DNA from: a virus
Strand: one strand, 5' to 3'
IMG/VR virus record: IMGVR_UViG_3300003873_000002
Location: 1-64,000 of that record
Length of the DNA stretch: 64,000 nt
Position numbers and translations under genes: made by a program. The notes under the pieces are model-generated. The model saw only the letters and a list, made by a program, of their open reading frames with translations. It did not search any database and had not been told where the DNA came from. Of the stretch, positions 31,894 to 41,074 are shown piece after piece (position 1 is the first letter of the stretch; each line of letters opens with the position of its first letter).

Positions 31894-33288
31894 ATGAAAA
31901 ACGAACAAATTCTTGAAGAACAAGTAAACCGATTCGGCGAAAAATATAAAGAACATTTAGACTTTTTTGAGTCTAATTCTGTTAAAGCTAAAACTGAAGG
32001 CAAGGTTGGTGTTGCTGACTTAGTTTCTTTAGGTCAACAGCTTGAAAACTTCGAATCATACGTAAATTTCAGTGAAGCTAATGGGTCTATTGCTGACTTG
32101 GGTGTTATCCCTAACATCGGTATTGACGTAATTACTGCATCCGCTGCTCAATCCGCTGTCCCTTTAATGGCTGCTGTCCAACCAATTAACGAATCACAAG
32201 GTACTATTTACTTTAAAAACATCGTTGCTGCAAGCACACGTGGTAATGTATCAAATGGTCAAACACTTTTATCAGCTAAATCTGGTCGTAGAGCTTCGGC
32301 TAACGGTTATGCTGGTGAAGAAGTATTTGGCGAAGATTCTGGTGCAACCCCTGATGATAAGACCAAGACATTTAATTTTGCACTAGGTGAAGCACCAGTA
32401 AGAGCCCGTTTTGTGCAAGTTACTATCCCAGGCACTGACGTAGAATTAGTTGATAACGGTAAAGGTGACTTAATTGGTGTAGGTGGTTCTGGATCTGTTA
32501 ACTATGATTCAGGTGATGTGGCAGTTACATTCAACAAAGCACCTGCTAAAGGTACATCAATCGTTTCTTCTTATACCACTAACTTCGAAGTTATGAATGA
32601 AATCCCAACTATCCGTTCTGAGTATGAGTCTGTAGGGATCCGCGCAAGAACTTTCGCACTACGTGCTGATATTGGTTTATTCAAGTCATTTGAACTTACC
32701 AAACGTTTCGGTGAAAGCGCAAACGAATCAATTGCCAAAGATTTAACTACAGAATTAACTGCTGAAGTTTCTAACGCAGTTGTTGCTGAAGCTTATATGA
32801 ACGCAACTGATACAGTTACTTGGGATCAAACACCTCCTTCACCAACTATTTCATATACAGAGCATAAGTTGACTTTCTTTGATGCAATTGCAAACGCAGA
32901 AAGTAAAATTTTGTTATCTTCTGGTCGTTCATCTTCACAATCAGTACTTGTTGCTTCATCAGCAGCCGCTGCTATTATCCGTACATTACCTGGATTTATT
33001 CCAGCAGATGTTACCTCAAACGCAGCTGGAGCACATTTCTTCGGTACTTTAGATGGTAAACCTGTTATCCGTTCAATGACAATTCCTGGTAAAGAAATTC
33101 TTTATATTTCTAAGGGTGGCACAATGTTTGATAATTCAATCGTATATGCACCTTATATGCCATTAATGGTCACACAAATGATGAATGGTCAAGACCACAA
33201 CCCATTAAAATCACAAAAAGCTGTTGCTTTGCAAGCTGGTGTTAAAGCGGTTGTACCTCAAATGATTACTAAAATCGTTATCAAATAA
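31894..33288 (+). CDS. 23: Major capsid protein (gp23-like)
   Basis: 464 residues; ATG 31894 after AAAGGTTAAAAAA. Codons look more GC-ending than in neighbouring genes (GCT, GGT, ATC, TTC runs), as expected for a very highly expressed gene. An N-terminal delta-domain-like helix (EEQVNRFGEKYKEHLDFFES) precedes a likely protease cleavage site. VIPNIGIDVITASAAQSAVPLMAAVQPI (about 70-97) is typical of gp23-like capsids, as is the C-terminus (YAPYMPLMVTQMMNGQDHNP). T4 gp23 is 521 residues. The strong terminator after it insulates the gene. Confidence 0.88.
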   Translation: MKNEQILEEQVNRFGEKYKEHLDFFESNSVKAKTEGKVGVADLVSLGQQLENFESYVNFSEANGSIADLGVIPNIGIDVITASAAQSAVPLMAAVQPINESQGTIYFKNIVAASTRGNVSNGQTLLSAKSGRRASANGYAGEEVFGEDSGATPDDKTKTFNFALGEAPVRARFVQVTIPGTDVELVDNGKGDLIGVGGSGSVNYDSGDVAVTFNKAPAKGTSIVSSYTTNFEVMNEIPTIRSEYESVGIRARTFALRADIGLFKSFELTKRFGESANESIAKDLTTELTAEVSNAVVAEAYMNATDTVTWDQTPPSPTISYTEHKLTFFDAIANAESKILLSSGRSSSQSVLVASSAAAAIIRTLPGFIPADVTSNAAGAHFFGTLDGKPVIRSMTIPGKEILYISKGGTMFDNSIVYAPYMPLMVTQMMNGQDHNPLKSQKAVALQAGVKAVVPQMITKIVIK

Positions 33289-33302
33289 TCATTTTTTATT
33301 AA

Positions 33303-33327
33303 ATTGTCACCTCGGTGGCAATTTTTT
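33303..33327 (+). terminator. Rho-independent terminator after the capsid gene
   Basis: ATTGTCAC, loop CTCG, GTGGCAAT (one G-U pair), then six T, 15 bases after the capsid stop. Confidence 0.8.
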
Positions 33328-33480
33328 ATTTTGACTTGCTTTAGTTTATTATTAATTATTAATTTATTAACTGTTTTTAACTGTTTTTAACTGTTTTTAA
33401 AATATTGTCAAATATGTAATTAAATAATACTGATAATATCGATAATAAATTAAAGCACAGCAAGTCAAAATAAAAAATTG
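33319..33480 (+). repeat. Long inverted repeat downstream of the capsid gene
   Basis: The left arm at 33319-33351 (CAATTTTTTATTTTGACTTG continuing CTTTAGTTTATTAT) is matched in reverse complement by 33442-33480, with one small insertion (ACAGC) and one mismatch. The arms are about 34 bp apart from that insertion. The 90-base centre includes a triple ACTGTTTTTAA repeat. Arm 1 overlaps the terminator tail. Confidence 0.8.
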
Positions 33481-33513
33481 TATTGTGAATGAATGTTAAA
33501 AAAGGAATAATCA

Positions 33514-33933
33514 ATGTCAAATAAAATTTATTTTAAAAATAATTCAGATGGCCAAGCCGTCGTCAAAATCAATAATAAAATTATTGTTTTTGGTAGTAAT
33601 GAAATTAAAGAACTTTTTATTAGAAAACAAGATATTGTTGTATACCCAACCAATTGTTTTACAACATCAAAATTAAAAATTGATCCTGTTTATAAAGATG
33701 TTGAACAAAATGAAGATCTAAATACCAAATCTATTCAAAACAAGCAACAAAACACACAGACTGAGCCACAAAAGAATACATGTGCTGAGGATACCACGAA
33801 AGTAAAACAGACAACAACTAAAAAAACTAAAGTTGGTGTGAAAAGAGTACAAACAGTGGGCAATTCTAAAACAACTAAAACAACTAAAACAACTAAAACA
33901 ACCAACACAACCAACACAACTGATACAAAATAA
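33514..33933 (+). CDS. Hypothetical capsid-adjacent protein with KTT/NTT repeats
   Basis: 139 residues; ATG 33514 after AAAAAGGAATAATCA. Residues 1-55 are a compact strand-rich part (NKIYFKNNSDGQAVVKINNK); the rest is low-complexity Thr/Lys/Gln, ending in KTTKTTKTTKTTNTTNTTDT encoded by 9-bp units (ACAACTAAA). Placement immediately after the capsid gene would suit a head decoration or completion protein, but nothing else supports it. Confidence 0.6.
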   Translation: MSNKIYFKNNSDGQAVVKINNKIIVFGSNEIKELFIRKQDIVVYPTNCFTTSKLKIDPVYKDVEQNEDLNTKSIQNKQQNTQTEPQKNTCAEDTTKVKQTTTKKTKVGVKRVQTVGNSKTTKTTKTTKTTNTTNTTDTK

Positions 33934-33949
33934 TATTAGGAATAATAAA

Positions 33950-34570
33950 ATGAAAAAACTTATCAAAGATATATATGGTGTACTTAAAGAAGATAATAGA
34001 ATCGAAGTAAGTATGGCAGATAATGTAGTAACTATTAAAGAAAAAGAAAACGAAAAACAAACCAAAACGGAAAGCACTTCTGAATCATTAAATATCAATG
34101 ATTATATTAAATTATTTGAGCCAACTGCGATTTTAACAGATACACCCGATGGGTTTAATATTGAGCCAAAAACTCGCACACCGTTAAAATTAATGGTTAT
34201 TCTATATGCACTGTTTGATGATAAATATGATTTTAAAGTAGATAAAAATCTACTGCATGTTACTCCAAAAAAAGACAAATCAGAAAGTGTGCAACCCGAT
34301 TCATCAGATAAAAACGTAGATAAAAACGTAGATAAAAACGTAGATGAATCTGATGTTGATATTTCAGTAATTGCAACAGCAATTGTGGAGTCACATGATG
34401 TTTTGGGTGCAAAAATAGAGAGCATCACTATTACGGATGATAATACTATTGAGGTTTACACAGAACAGTTGGACTTATTTAGTGCTAATTTTGAACAATT
34501 AGGTTATAACAACCTTATTATTAATTTATATGATGATAAAGCTATCATCGAAAAAATAGAGAGCAAATAA
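33950..34570 (+). CDS. Acidic hypothetical protein, 206 aa
   Basis: ATG 33950 after TTAGGAATAATAAA. Two alpha/beta segments (residues 45-105 and 140-205) are separated by a low-complexity acidic linker containing DKNVDKNVDKNVD, a 12-bp DNA repeat. Each segment has strands and a helix (LKLMVILYALFDDKYDF, IATAIVESHDVLGAKIESIT), perhaps a duplicated fold. In the head-to-tail connector region of the operon. No recognised family. Confidence 0.6.
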   Translation: MKKLIKDIYGVLKEDNRIEVSMADNVVTIKEKENEKQTKTESTSESLNINDYIKLFEPTAILTDTPDGFNIEPKTRTPLKLMVILYALFDDKYDFKVDKNLLHVTPKKDKSESVQPDSSDKNVDKNVDKNVDESDVDISVIATAIVESHDVLGAKIESITITDDNTIEVYTEQLDLFSANFEQLGYNNLIINLYDDKAIIEKIESK

Positions 34571-34572
34571 AA

Positions 34573-35190
34573 ATGAAAATTATTGATAACCGCAAAAAAA
34601 ACGGATTTTACGCACCACAAAAACAGGATGCCATTGATTCACTTGTTAAAGAAGGTTATGTTGTGTTAACCAACGAAGAATTTGAACGAGTTAATAAGGC
34701 AGTATCTGATAAAATTGGCGAAGGCCACTCTGAAATGAATATTGTTGATGCACAGTCATTGCTTGAATCAAAAGGTTATACCGTACTCACACAAGATGAA
34801 TTAGATCTTATAGAAGATCAAATTCAGGAATGGAAAGACAAAGAAATTAAAAAATTGCTCGCTAAAGAAGAACCTAAAGAAGAACCTAAAGATGGGTCTA
34901 AAGAAGAACCTAAAGAAGAACCTAAAGATGGGTCTAAAGAAGAACCTAAAGAAGAGTCTAAAGAAGAGTCTAAAGAAGAGTCTAAAGAAGAGTCTAAAGA
35001 AGAGTCTAAAGAAGAGTCTAAAGAAGAGTCTAAAGAAGAGTCTAAAGAAGAGTCTAAAGAAGAATCTAAAGAAGAATCTAAAGTAAGTGTTGTTGAATCG
35101 CGCTTAAACAATCTAATTGGCACCAAAATCACAGAAGATTCGTCAAAATCAGATAAAGTGGCATATTTAAACTCACTTTTAAAAAGTTAA
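34573..35190 (+). CDS. Protein with long EESK repeat tract
   Basis: 205 residues; starts two bases after the preceding stop. Residues 1-95 are globular, with two similar segments (ALVKEGYVVLTNEEFERV-like and LLESKGYTVLTQDELDLI-like, each ending in a helix), so an internal duplication. Residues 96-170 are KEEP/KDGS/KEES repeats encoded by a nearly perfect 12-bp unit (GAAGAGTCTAAA) at 34865-35083. The final 35 residues are globular again. The tract would be an extended charged linker. Function unknown; the head-tail region. Confidence 0.65.
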   Translation: MKIIDNRKKNGFYAPQKQDAIDSLVKEGYVVLTNEEFERVNKAVSDKIGEGHSEMNIVDAQSLLESKGYTVLTQDELDLIEDQIQEWKDKEIKKLLAKEEPKEEPKDGSKEEPKEEPKDGSKEEPKEESKEESKEESKEESKEESKEESKEESKEESKEESKEESKEESKVSVVESRLNNLIGTKITEDSSKSDKVAYLNSLLKS

Positions 35191-35196
35191 TAATAT

Positions 35197-35781
35197 ATGA
35201 CACTTGAAGAATTAAACGCATTTGTTTTGGTAAACTCAAACCAATACTATATTGGTGAATCTAATGTAGAAGTGGATCTTCAGGTGTTGGATGGTATTGC
35301 AAACAGGGCAATAGGTATTTTTGGTAATTATAGACCATCAATACAATTTGCTCTTGTTGATATACAAAGCCAAGAAACAAAATTAGCAGACTATAATGGT
35401 GTGCCTATTTTGGATATTTCTGATTTATATGTCACACATCCATTATTAACTGAAGTACCGATTAAGGTGCAATCACATTGGAAATATCTTAAAGATAATA
35501 ATACATTATATACCACAATGTTAACCGGCAAATATTATGCCAAAATGTTTACGTTGCCCACATTGTGCGATATCCAACTTTCAGAAACACAATTCTTGAA
35601 TATAGTGATTGGGTTATATCTTCAATATGTTGGATCGGTTAGAAAAGGGTTTACACTAAATGATATTCCTATTTCAAACGATGGTGCTGAATTATATGCA
35701 AAAGGCGAAGAGCTGGTAGCAAAGGCAATTGAAGATTTGCAATCTTTTGATTCGACTTGGTATATGGCAGTAGAGGATTAA
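35197..35781 (+). CDS. Hypothetical head-tail region protein, 194 aa
   Basis: The ATG at 35197 is six bases after the previous stop codon. The protein is alpha/beta, with VEVDLQVLDGIANRAIGIFG early, then LYVTHPLLTEVPIKVQSHWK, and a helical C-terminus (ELYAKGEELVAKAIEDLQSF). Its place after the capsid genes and before sheath would suit a neck or adaptor protein (T4 gp13/gp14/gp3/gp15 positions), but no match to these is apparent. Not assigned. Confidence 0.6.
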   Translation: MTLEELNAFVLVNSNQYYIGESNVEVDLQVLDGIANRAIGIFGNYRPSIQFALVDIQSQETKLADYNGVPILDISDLYVTHPLLTEVPIKVQSHWKYLKDNNTLYTTMLTGKYYAKMFTLPTLCDIQLSETQFLNIVIGLYLQYVGSVRKGFTLNDIPISNDGAELYAKGEELVAKAIEDLQSFDSTWYMAVED

Positions 35782-35789
35782 TTATGGTA

Positions 35790-35798
35790 TATAAATAC
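35790..35798 (+). promoter_or_regulatory. T4-late-like promoter element
   Basis: TATAAATAC, 14 bases before ATG 35812, within the short gap after 35781. The resulting leader would be very short. Confidence 0.35.
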
Positions 35799-35811
35799 GT
35801 AGGTATCACAT

Positions 35812-36003
35812 ATGAAAATTGATGAGGGCATTTTAAGCCTGGTTGTAAATACACTGAAATTTAACGCTGTTGTTTTACAAAGAGGGAATTTTATTACTTT
35901 GAGAGTAAAATTACCATTTTCAAAATCAGATATATCAATAAGCGTTCAAAAAGAAACATTCAAACAATTTAAAGAATGGATAAACAGTATTGAAAACGTT
36001 TAA
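35812..36003 (+). CDS. Small hypothetical protein, 63 aa
   Basis: ATG 35812, with a weak ribosome-binding site (TAGGTATCACAT). A compact strand-rich peptide (SLVVNTLKFNAVVLQRGNFI, then TLRVKLPFSKSDISISVQKE) with a final helix. It ends just before a terminator, closing the first structural transcription unit. Not recognised. Confidence 0.5.
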   Translation: MKIDEGILSLVVNTLKFNAVVLQRGNFITLRVKLPFSKSDISISVQKETFKQFKEWINSIENV

Positions 36004-36047
36004 CCGGTTAATCCGTTAATCGTTTAATAGTTATACTAGGATTATTT

Positions 36048-36066
36048 AAGCCCCTTAGGGGGTTTA
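36048..36066 (+). terminator. Rho-independent terminator
   Basis: AAGCCCC, loop TTAG, GGGGTTT. The T run is short (TTTATTTAT). Confidence 0.65.
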
Positions 36067-36138
36067 TTTATATAATTAATATAAAACTCATTAACATATT
36101 AACACCAATATGATTATTAATTAAACAGTAGGTATCAT

Positions 36139-36711
36139 ATGTTACATTTAATCACAACATCACTTCAAAACGCAACTAAAATCTCTATAGGGATAAATAC
36201 GAAGCTTTTTGGTATAAACTGCAAAATATATTACCCTCAACATATCGGGTTATATGCAGGTCAACACGATGACGTAACATACAACGATACTGAAGATGAT
36301 GAATTATTGCTCCTAATACCAACACTATTATCTCAAATAAACGAATCAAAAGGTGTATATGATAATTTATCAGTTGATGAATTTATTTGTTACACAAATC
36401 AAACTGTAAATTTTCCAAGGCATACAAAAATTGTTGCTATGTCAGAAAATAACGGCGATGTTTCATTTAAGGTAGAAAACACAGAAACAATTAACACGCA
36501 TGTGGGTGAAATATTGCATATACATTCGCTATCACCATTTATGAGCATCAATAGAGCAGATAGTGAGTTAAAAGAATTGCAAGACGAACTCAGATCAGAT
36601 TATTTAGAAGATTTAAATGATTTTAAAGCAACGGACCATCAGGATATTACTGAGGTTAATAATAGTATATTAACAACACCAAGTAAACTAAAGTATAAGA
36701 AAGTTAAATAG
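36139..36711 (+). CDS. Hypothetical head-tail region protein, 190 aa
   Basis: ATG 36139 after CAGTAGGTATCAT. Strand-rich, with acidic loops (GQHDDVTYNDTEDDELLLLI) and a helical C-terminus (DSELKELQDELRSDYLEDLN) ending in a basic tail (SKLKYKKVK). It is 12 bases before the next gene. Located between head and sheath genes, so neck or tail-completion is plausible by position only. Confidence 0.6.
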   Translation: MLHLITTSLQNATKISIGINTKLFGINCKIYYPQHIGLYAGQHDDVTYNDTEDDELLLLIPTLLSQINESKGVYDNLSVDEFICYTNQTVNFPRHTKIVAMSENNGDVSFKVENTETINTHVGEILHIHSLSPFMSINRADSELKELQDELRSDYLEDLNDFKATDHQDITEVNNSILTTPSKLKYKKVK

Positions 36712-36723
36712 GTGGGGGAGTAA

Positions 36724-37500
36724 ATGCAAAACAAAATACAACACGCGATATTCCAATATCTTACAGATTATTTTGCTGAGTATGGGATAGCATTAAATTT
36801 TAGATATGATGAGGATTTAAACGTACTAGAAGAATTTAGGCGGTCAAATGAGCTTAGAATTAACAACCAAGGCACATACGAAAATCTAATTGAAAAAATA
36901 ACAACAGATGATAATGGCACCGTGCTACATAATATGGGTTTATATAATAGAACACCTATCAAAAGATCAGATGTAATAGGAAACAACCTTAATCTTGAAG
37001 TGTACTCACAATCAACTGTAGATAAGACAGAAGTAGAAATTAGAGATGCATTTTATGGTGAGGTTGGTTTCAATGTTAAAATATTATGTGATAATTATGA
37101 AGTTAGTGATATAATTGAATTATTGTATGTTGCTAACTTCTCAAACAAAACAAGCACAATTAAAGTAGATTATGATTTTGGGAGTGATGTTGAACCATTA
37201 ACTGAAGTTGAATACAATGTCACATTCAATGAAATTTCGTTTGTAGGAAAGGTCAATGAGAGTTCGCTGAGATATTTAGATTTTGATATTGATGTTTCTG
37301 GTTTATTCTTCATGCCTTATTATACAAATGAATACAAGCTTCGGGGTATTGAGCTGCATCTTATGGTTATACCTGTGGATGAAGGCATTAAATCACAAGA
37401 ACCCAGATTCGATGTATGTGATAAAAACATCCCATCAACATCTAATGAACTCACCACAGAAGAGATGAAATGGCACAAAGGGCCAGGCCATCCTAATTAA
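36724..37500 (+). CDS. Hypothetical head-tail region protein, 258 aa
   Basis: ATG 36724, with GGTGGGGGAG just upstream. A helical start (QHAIFQYLTDYFAEYGIALN) is followed by a long beta-rich part (DNYEVSDIIELLYVANFSNK, YNVTFNEISFVGKVNESSLR, KLRGIELHLMVIPVDEG), suggestive of a tail-terminator or sheath-stabilising type beta-sandwich. I cannot match it to T4 gp3 or gp15. The gene is followed by a terminator-like hairpin. Confidence 0.6.
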   Translation: MQNKIQHAIFQYLTDYFAEYGIALNFRYDEDLNVLEEFRRSNELRINNQGTYENLIEKITTDDNGTVLHNMGLYNRTPIKRSDVIGNNLNLEVYSQSTVDKTEVEIRDAFYGEVGFNVKILCDNYEVSDIIELLYVANFSNKTSTIKVDYDFGSDVEPLTEVEYNVTFNEISFVGKVNESSLRYLDFDIDVSGLFFMPYYTNEYKLRGIELHLMVIPVDEGIKSQEPRFDVCDKNIPSTSNELTTEEMKWHKGPGHPN

Positions 37501-37502
37501 AT

Positions 37503-37533
37503 AAAAACAATCAATCAGTTTGGTTGTTTTTTT
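37503..37533 (+). terminator. Rho-independent terminator
   Basis: AAAACAATC pairs imperfectly with GGTTGTTTT around the loop AATCAGTTT, followed by seven T in total, just after the stop at 37500. Confidence 0.65.
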
Positions 37534-37553
37534 ACTTTATTAAAGGACAAAAA

Positions 37554-37739
37554 ATGAAAGTTAAAATTTTTAATATTTCTACAGTAATTCAATATGTTGA
37601 TCTTGTTGGTAATGAAAATGCTGATGATACAATTGTATTGGGGCCCAAAATGGGTGCAGTAGAGGTAGATTTATCTGAGACCAGATTTTTAGAATTATCT
37701 AAAGAATTTGCCAGAAAATTATCACTACGCAAATTATAA
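37554..37739 (+). CDS. Small hypothetical protein before tail sheath, 61 aa
   Basis: ATG 37554 follows TTAAAGGACAAAAA; the longer in-frame start at 37524 overlaps the terminator and is not used. The peptide (MKVKIFNISTVIQYVDLVGN, then IVLGPKMGAVEVDLSETRFL) is strand-rich and small. Genes of this size often directly precede the sheath in myoviruses. Function unknown. Confidence 0.6.
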   Translation: MKVKIFNISTVIQYVDLVGNENADDTIVLGPKMGAVEVDLSETRFLELSKEFARKLSLRKL

Positions 37740-37757
37740 TAAAATAAGGATTATATA

Positions 37758-40298
37758 ATGGGAAGCGCAAAAATTATCTTTAAAGTGCAGGATAGATCAG
37801 CTATTGTACCATCATTAGATGGGGTATATGCAGGTATCACTGTAGTTTCAAAAAAAGGAGAGGTGAATACACCTCATTTAGTAACAAATGTAAATGAGTT
37901 AATTGATTTATATGGCACACCAGAACCAAGTTTCGGTACTTCTATGTATTCTGCATTAACTTATTTAACTGAAGGGAACAAATTATGGGTGACCAGAGCA
38001 GCACACGATGACGCCACCTTTTCATCATTAGTTGTCCGTTCTAAAATCAAGCCAGTTACAACTGACGCAACGATGCCTCTATCAAGTGAGTCAATTATTG
38101 TAAAACCTACGGGTGGGCTTACTAAAAATGATATTGATAGTTATTCATTTAATATCTACTCAACAAACAAAGTTTACGAAAAACAAAATTCAAAAATCAA
38201 AGATACATATACAAACACTAAGCGCATTTATGTTGACAGTTTGGGCTCTATTGTAGCTGGGTCAATGGTGTCATTTACAAATAAATCATTAGAGGCTTTA
38301 AATAACCCTAATGATACAACGGGTGAAGACGAAGCAACATATAAAGTTGTTGGGACAGGCGTTGATTCATTGCGTCTTGAAAAAATTTCAATCGATACAG
38401 CAATTACTGTCAAAAAAGGTGTTGAAATTTTCCAGGTAGATGACCAAGGTAAATTATTACAAATTACAGGAAACCCAACTGTAACGCGTGATGCAACGAA
38501 TGCAAAAACATTAATTTGTAAAAACACTGACTACTTAAAGCCGGGTGAAAAAATTTCAATCGATGGCACCGTTGTTATTTTCAATAAAAAATCTACGCTT
38601 GTTGAAGAATCTAGTTATATGGATTTCGCTGATTATATGTCAGTTTCAAAAAACAGCTCAGTATTTGTTGTTGTACATAGCGAGTTCGAAGAAAGAGATA
38701 ATTTATTAATCACTTCTTTGACACCAGGTGTATGGGGTAATAAAATCTCAATTGCTATTACACCCAGTAGAGATTATGCAAATGCATACAAAATAGTCGT
38801 TTACTATGATGGTATTCACGTTGAAACATGGGAAGTTACAAATGAATCATTCTTAGATGGTTTTGGCAAACAAATGTATGTTGAAGACCGCATCAATGGT
38901 TACTCTTCATATATCAATGTCGTACATAATACCGCGGATGTTGATGATAATAATGTTCCCAAAACACCATTATATACTTCATATAGCCTATGGCGTAAAA
39001 ATCCTGTAAGAGTTTTTGTTGCTACCACGAACCAAACAGTTGAAAATATTCTTGATTCTGGTAACCAAAGAGAGGTCCAATTAAACGCAGTTGATTCAAT
39101 TGATATAGGTGACTCAATTAAGTTCATGTTGTCATCTGGCAAATTATCAAAAGAATACAAAATCATGTCAATCGATGTTCCAAATACTTCATTAATTTTG
39201 GATAGACCTTCAGAAGATAATATAGCTATCGGATCGGTGTTATATTTCTTTAATACGAATAATACTAACAAGCCAGCTGGTATTGTTAATGGTATTCAAA
39301 ACTATGCAATCAAAGAAATCGACAGTGTTTTCTATAACTACCAAATGAATAAACCATTTGATATCAGTGGTGAGCATGGAGTTTTACTTGATGCAGGTGC
39401 TAACATGTCAACAGGTGGAAGCTTTGGTAGTACAGTAACAGTTTCTGATCTTATTACTGCTTTGAATACGTTATCAAATCGTGAAAATACACCAATGCAG
39501 CTATTAATGGATGGTGGTTGGACAACACCAGCATTTGCACAGGCGTGTCAAAGAGTTGCGGAATCACAGGGCATGTGTCACGCATATATCTCAGTTGACC
39601 CCAGCGCAGAGTTTAGCAACAACTATAAGAAAGCTATTGTAGACTATAAAGCATCAACCGGATTAAACACACATCTTTGTTCTATTTTTACTGGATGGGT
39701 TAAATATCTTGATACATATAACCAAAAAGAGGTTTGGGTATCGCCAGAATCATTTGCATGTGCATCACAATCTTATACTTCACGTAATTTTGAAATGTGG
39801 TATCCAGCGGCTGGTTGGAATAGAGGAAAAGTATCTGCATTAGATGTTGCAGTTAAATTCTCTGAAGGTGATAGAGATTGGTTTGTTGATAATAGAATCA
39901 ACCCAATTAGATATAAGAAAGGATCTGGATTGGTTATTTGGGGTAATGAAACTACATTAGTCAAACCAAGCCCATTACAACTCCGTTCTGTATCAATGTT
40001 GCTAATTGTTATCAAATACGGCCTTGACAAATTATTGGAATTCCAAGAATTCAACCTAGATAACGAGGCTACATGGGGACCACTTGAAACTGCTATCAAC
40101 TCGTTTATGCGCGATGATATCCAAGCCAAGGGTGGTGTATATAACTATAATCTAGCGATTAAAGATATTATCACAAAAGCTGATATTGATAATCGTAGAA
40201 TGCCTGTTTTCTTAGGCATCCAACCAACTATGGACATCAAAGAAATTCCAGTTACATTAGCTATATTCTCATCAGGTGTCGATATATCTATTAAGTAA
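37758..40298 (+). CDS. 18: Tail sheath protein (gp18-like)
   Basis: 846 residues, longer than T4 gp18 (659). The N-terminus (SLDGVYAGITVVSKKGEVNT, LVTNVNELIDLYGTPEPSFG, ALTYLTEGNKLWVTRAA) is typical of sheath proteins. The C-terminal subunit-contact domain is clear: PAAGWNRGKVSALDVAVKFS, LVIWGNETTL, LRSVSMLLIVIKYGLDKLLE, and the closing IKEIPVTLAIFSSGVDISI. The middle (residues 120-520) is a protruding, variable insertion. It polymerises around the tube and contracts at infection. RBS AAGGATTATATA. Confidence 0.9.
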   Translation: MGSAKIIFKVQDRSAIVPSLDGVYAGITVVSKKGEVNTPHLVTNVNELIDLYGTPEPSFGTSMYSALTYLTEGNKLWVTRAAHDDATFSSLVVRSKIKPVTTDATMPLSSESIIVKPTGGLTKNDIDSYSFNIYSTNKVYEKQNSKIKDTYTNTKRIYVDSLGSIVAGSMVSFTNKSLEALNNPNDTTGEDEATYKVVGTGVDSLRLEKISIDTAITVKKGVEIFQVDDQGKLLQITGNPTVTRDATNAKTLICKNTDYLKPGEKISIDGTVVIFNKKSTLVEESSYMDFADYMSVSKNSSVFVVVHSEFEERDNLLITSLTPGVWGNKISIAITPSRDYANAYKIVVYYDGIHVETWEVTNESFLDGFGKQMYVEDRINGYSSYINVVHNTADVDDNNVPKTPLYTSYSLWRKNPVRVFVATTNQTVENILDSGNQREVQLNAVDSIDIGDSIKFMLSSGKLSKEYKIMSIDVPNTSLILDRPSEDNIAIGSVLYFFNTNNTNKPAGIVNGIQNYAIKEIDSVFYNYQMNKPFDISGEHGVLLDAGANMSTGGSFGSTVTVSDLITALNTLSNRENTPMQLLMDGGWTTPAFAQACQRVAESQGMCHAYISVDPSAEFSNNYKKAIVDYKASTGLNTHLCSIFTGWVKYLDTYNQKEVWVSPESFACASQSYTSRNFEMWYPAAGWNRGKVSALDVAVKFSEGDRDWFVDNRINPIRYKKGSGLVIWGNETTLVKPSPLQLRSVSMLLIVIKYGLDKLLEFQEFNLDNEATWGPLETAINSFMRDDIQAKGGVYNYNLAIKDIITKADIDNRRMPVFLGIQPTMDIKEIPVTLAIFSSGVDISIK

Positions 40299-40389
40299 TC
40301 TTAATAAAATATGAATCAAAAATTAGTGGTTATTAATTCCAATAATTCCACTAATTTTGACAATAACAGAAATACTTTAAAGGATTAAA

Positions 40390-40923
40390 ATGAAATATTC
40401 TGCAAATAAAACAAGAAGCGGATTGGGAGAACTCCAAACTACATTACATTGGGATGTCGATGTATCTGGTGGCCCTGCTGGTAAATTCGACGAGAAATTA
40501 TCTATCAGAGTTCAAACAACAACTTTGCCAACCGCAACACATGAATATGTCCCTGTTGAATTACAAGGACATACCGTTAAATATATTGGTAAAACAACAA
40601 AAGCTGGACAAATTCCATGGACATTTGTTGAAGGTACTGACGCGTTAGTAACAAGTTACTTCATTAAATGGGCTCAAAAAGCGTGGGGTGGAGACGGCAA
40701 GGATACCACTGGAAAACAAATTAAAACATCTGAAATGAAAGCAGACATTAAAATGTATTTACGTGGCCCAGATGATGCAATAACACAAACATATACATTA
40801 ATTGGTGCAATGCCATCTATTCCTGAAGGTGCTAGTTTAGCACAGACAGCAGACCCAATGAATGTTACTATCAATTGGGATTATGATGATTTCCATATTG
40901 AAACTGGTAGTGTTAAGTGGTAA
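40390..40923 (+). CDS. 19: Tail tube protein (gp19-like)
   Basis: 177 residues, close to T4 gp19 (163), directly after the sheath. Typical tube features: the early strand DVDVSGGPAGKFDEKLSIRV, then TTTLPTATHEYVPVELQGHT, and a closing ADPMNVTINWDYDDFHIETG. Forms stacked hexamer rings inside the sheath. ATG 40390 after AAAGGATTAAA. A strong terminator follows, but a second tube-like gene lies beyond it. Confidence 0.85.
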   Translation: MKYSANKTRSGLGELQTTLHWDVDVSGGPAGKFDEKLSIRVQTTTLPTATHEYVPVELQGHTVKYIGKTTKAGQIPWTFVEGTDALVTSYFIKWAQKAWGGDGKDTTGKQIKTSEMKADIKMYLRGPDDAITQTYTLIGAMPSIPEGASLAQTADPMNVTINWDYDDFHIETGSVKW

Positions 40924-40988
40924 TCTAATTTGTTTATAATTTATAATTAATTTATAATTAATTTATAATTTATTACAATTATTTTATA

Positions 40989-41012
40989 GAGGCGCGTTGC
41001 GCCTCTTTTTTA
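40989..41012 (+). terminator. Strong rho-independent terminator
   Basis: GAGGCGC, loop GTT, GCGCCTC, then six T. It is the most stable hairpin in the tail region. Confidence 0.9.
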
Positions 41013-41074
41013 TGCAAAAAATTAATTACGCTTATTTATTAAATATTAGTATAATAAAAATACATGGTTTAAAA

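Noticed and set aside
34824-35132. Minus-strand ORF of SSLDSSLD repeats and plus-strand KKSLKKSLK ORF
   Set aside because: Both are mirror images of the 12-bp EESK repeat in the real plus-strand gene at 34573; repeats with a multiple-of-three unit stay open in several frames.
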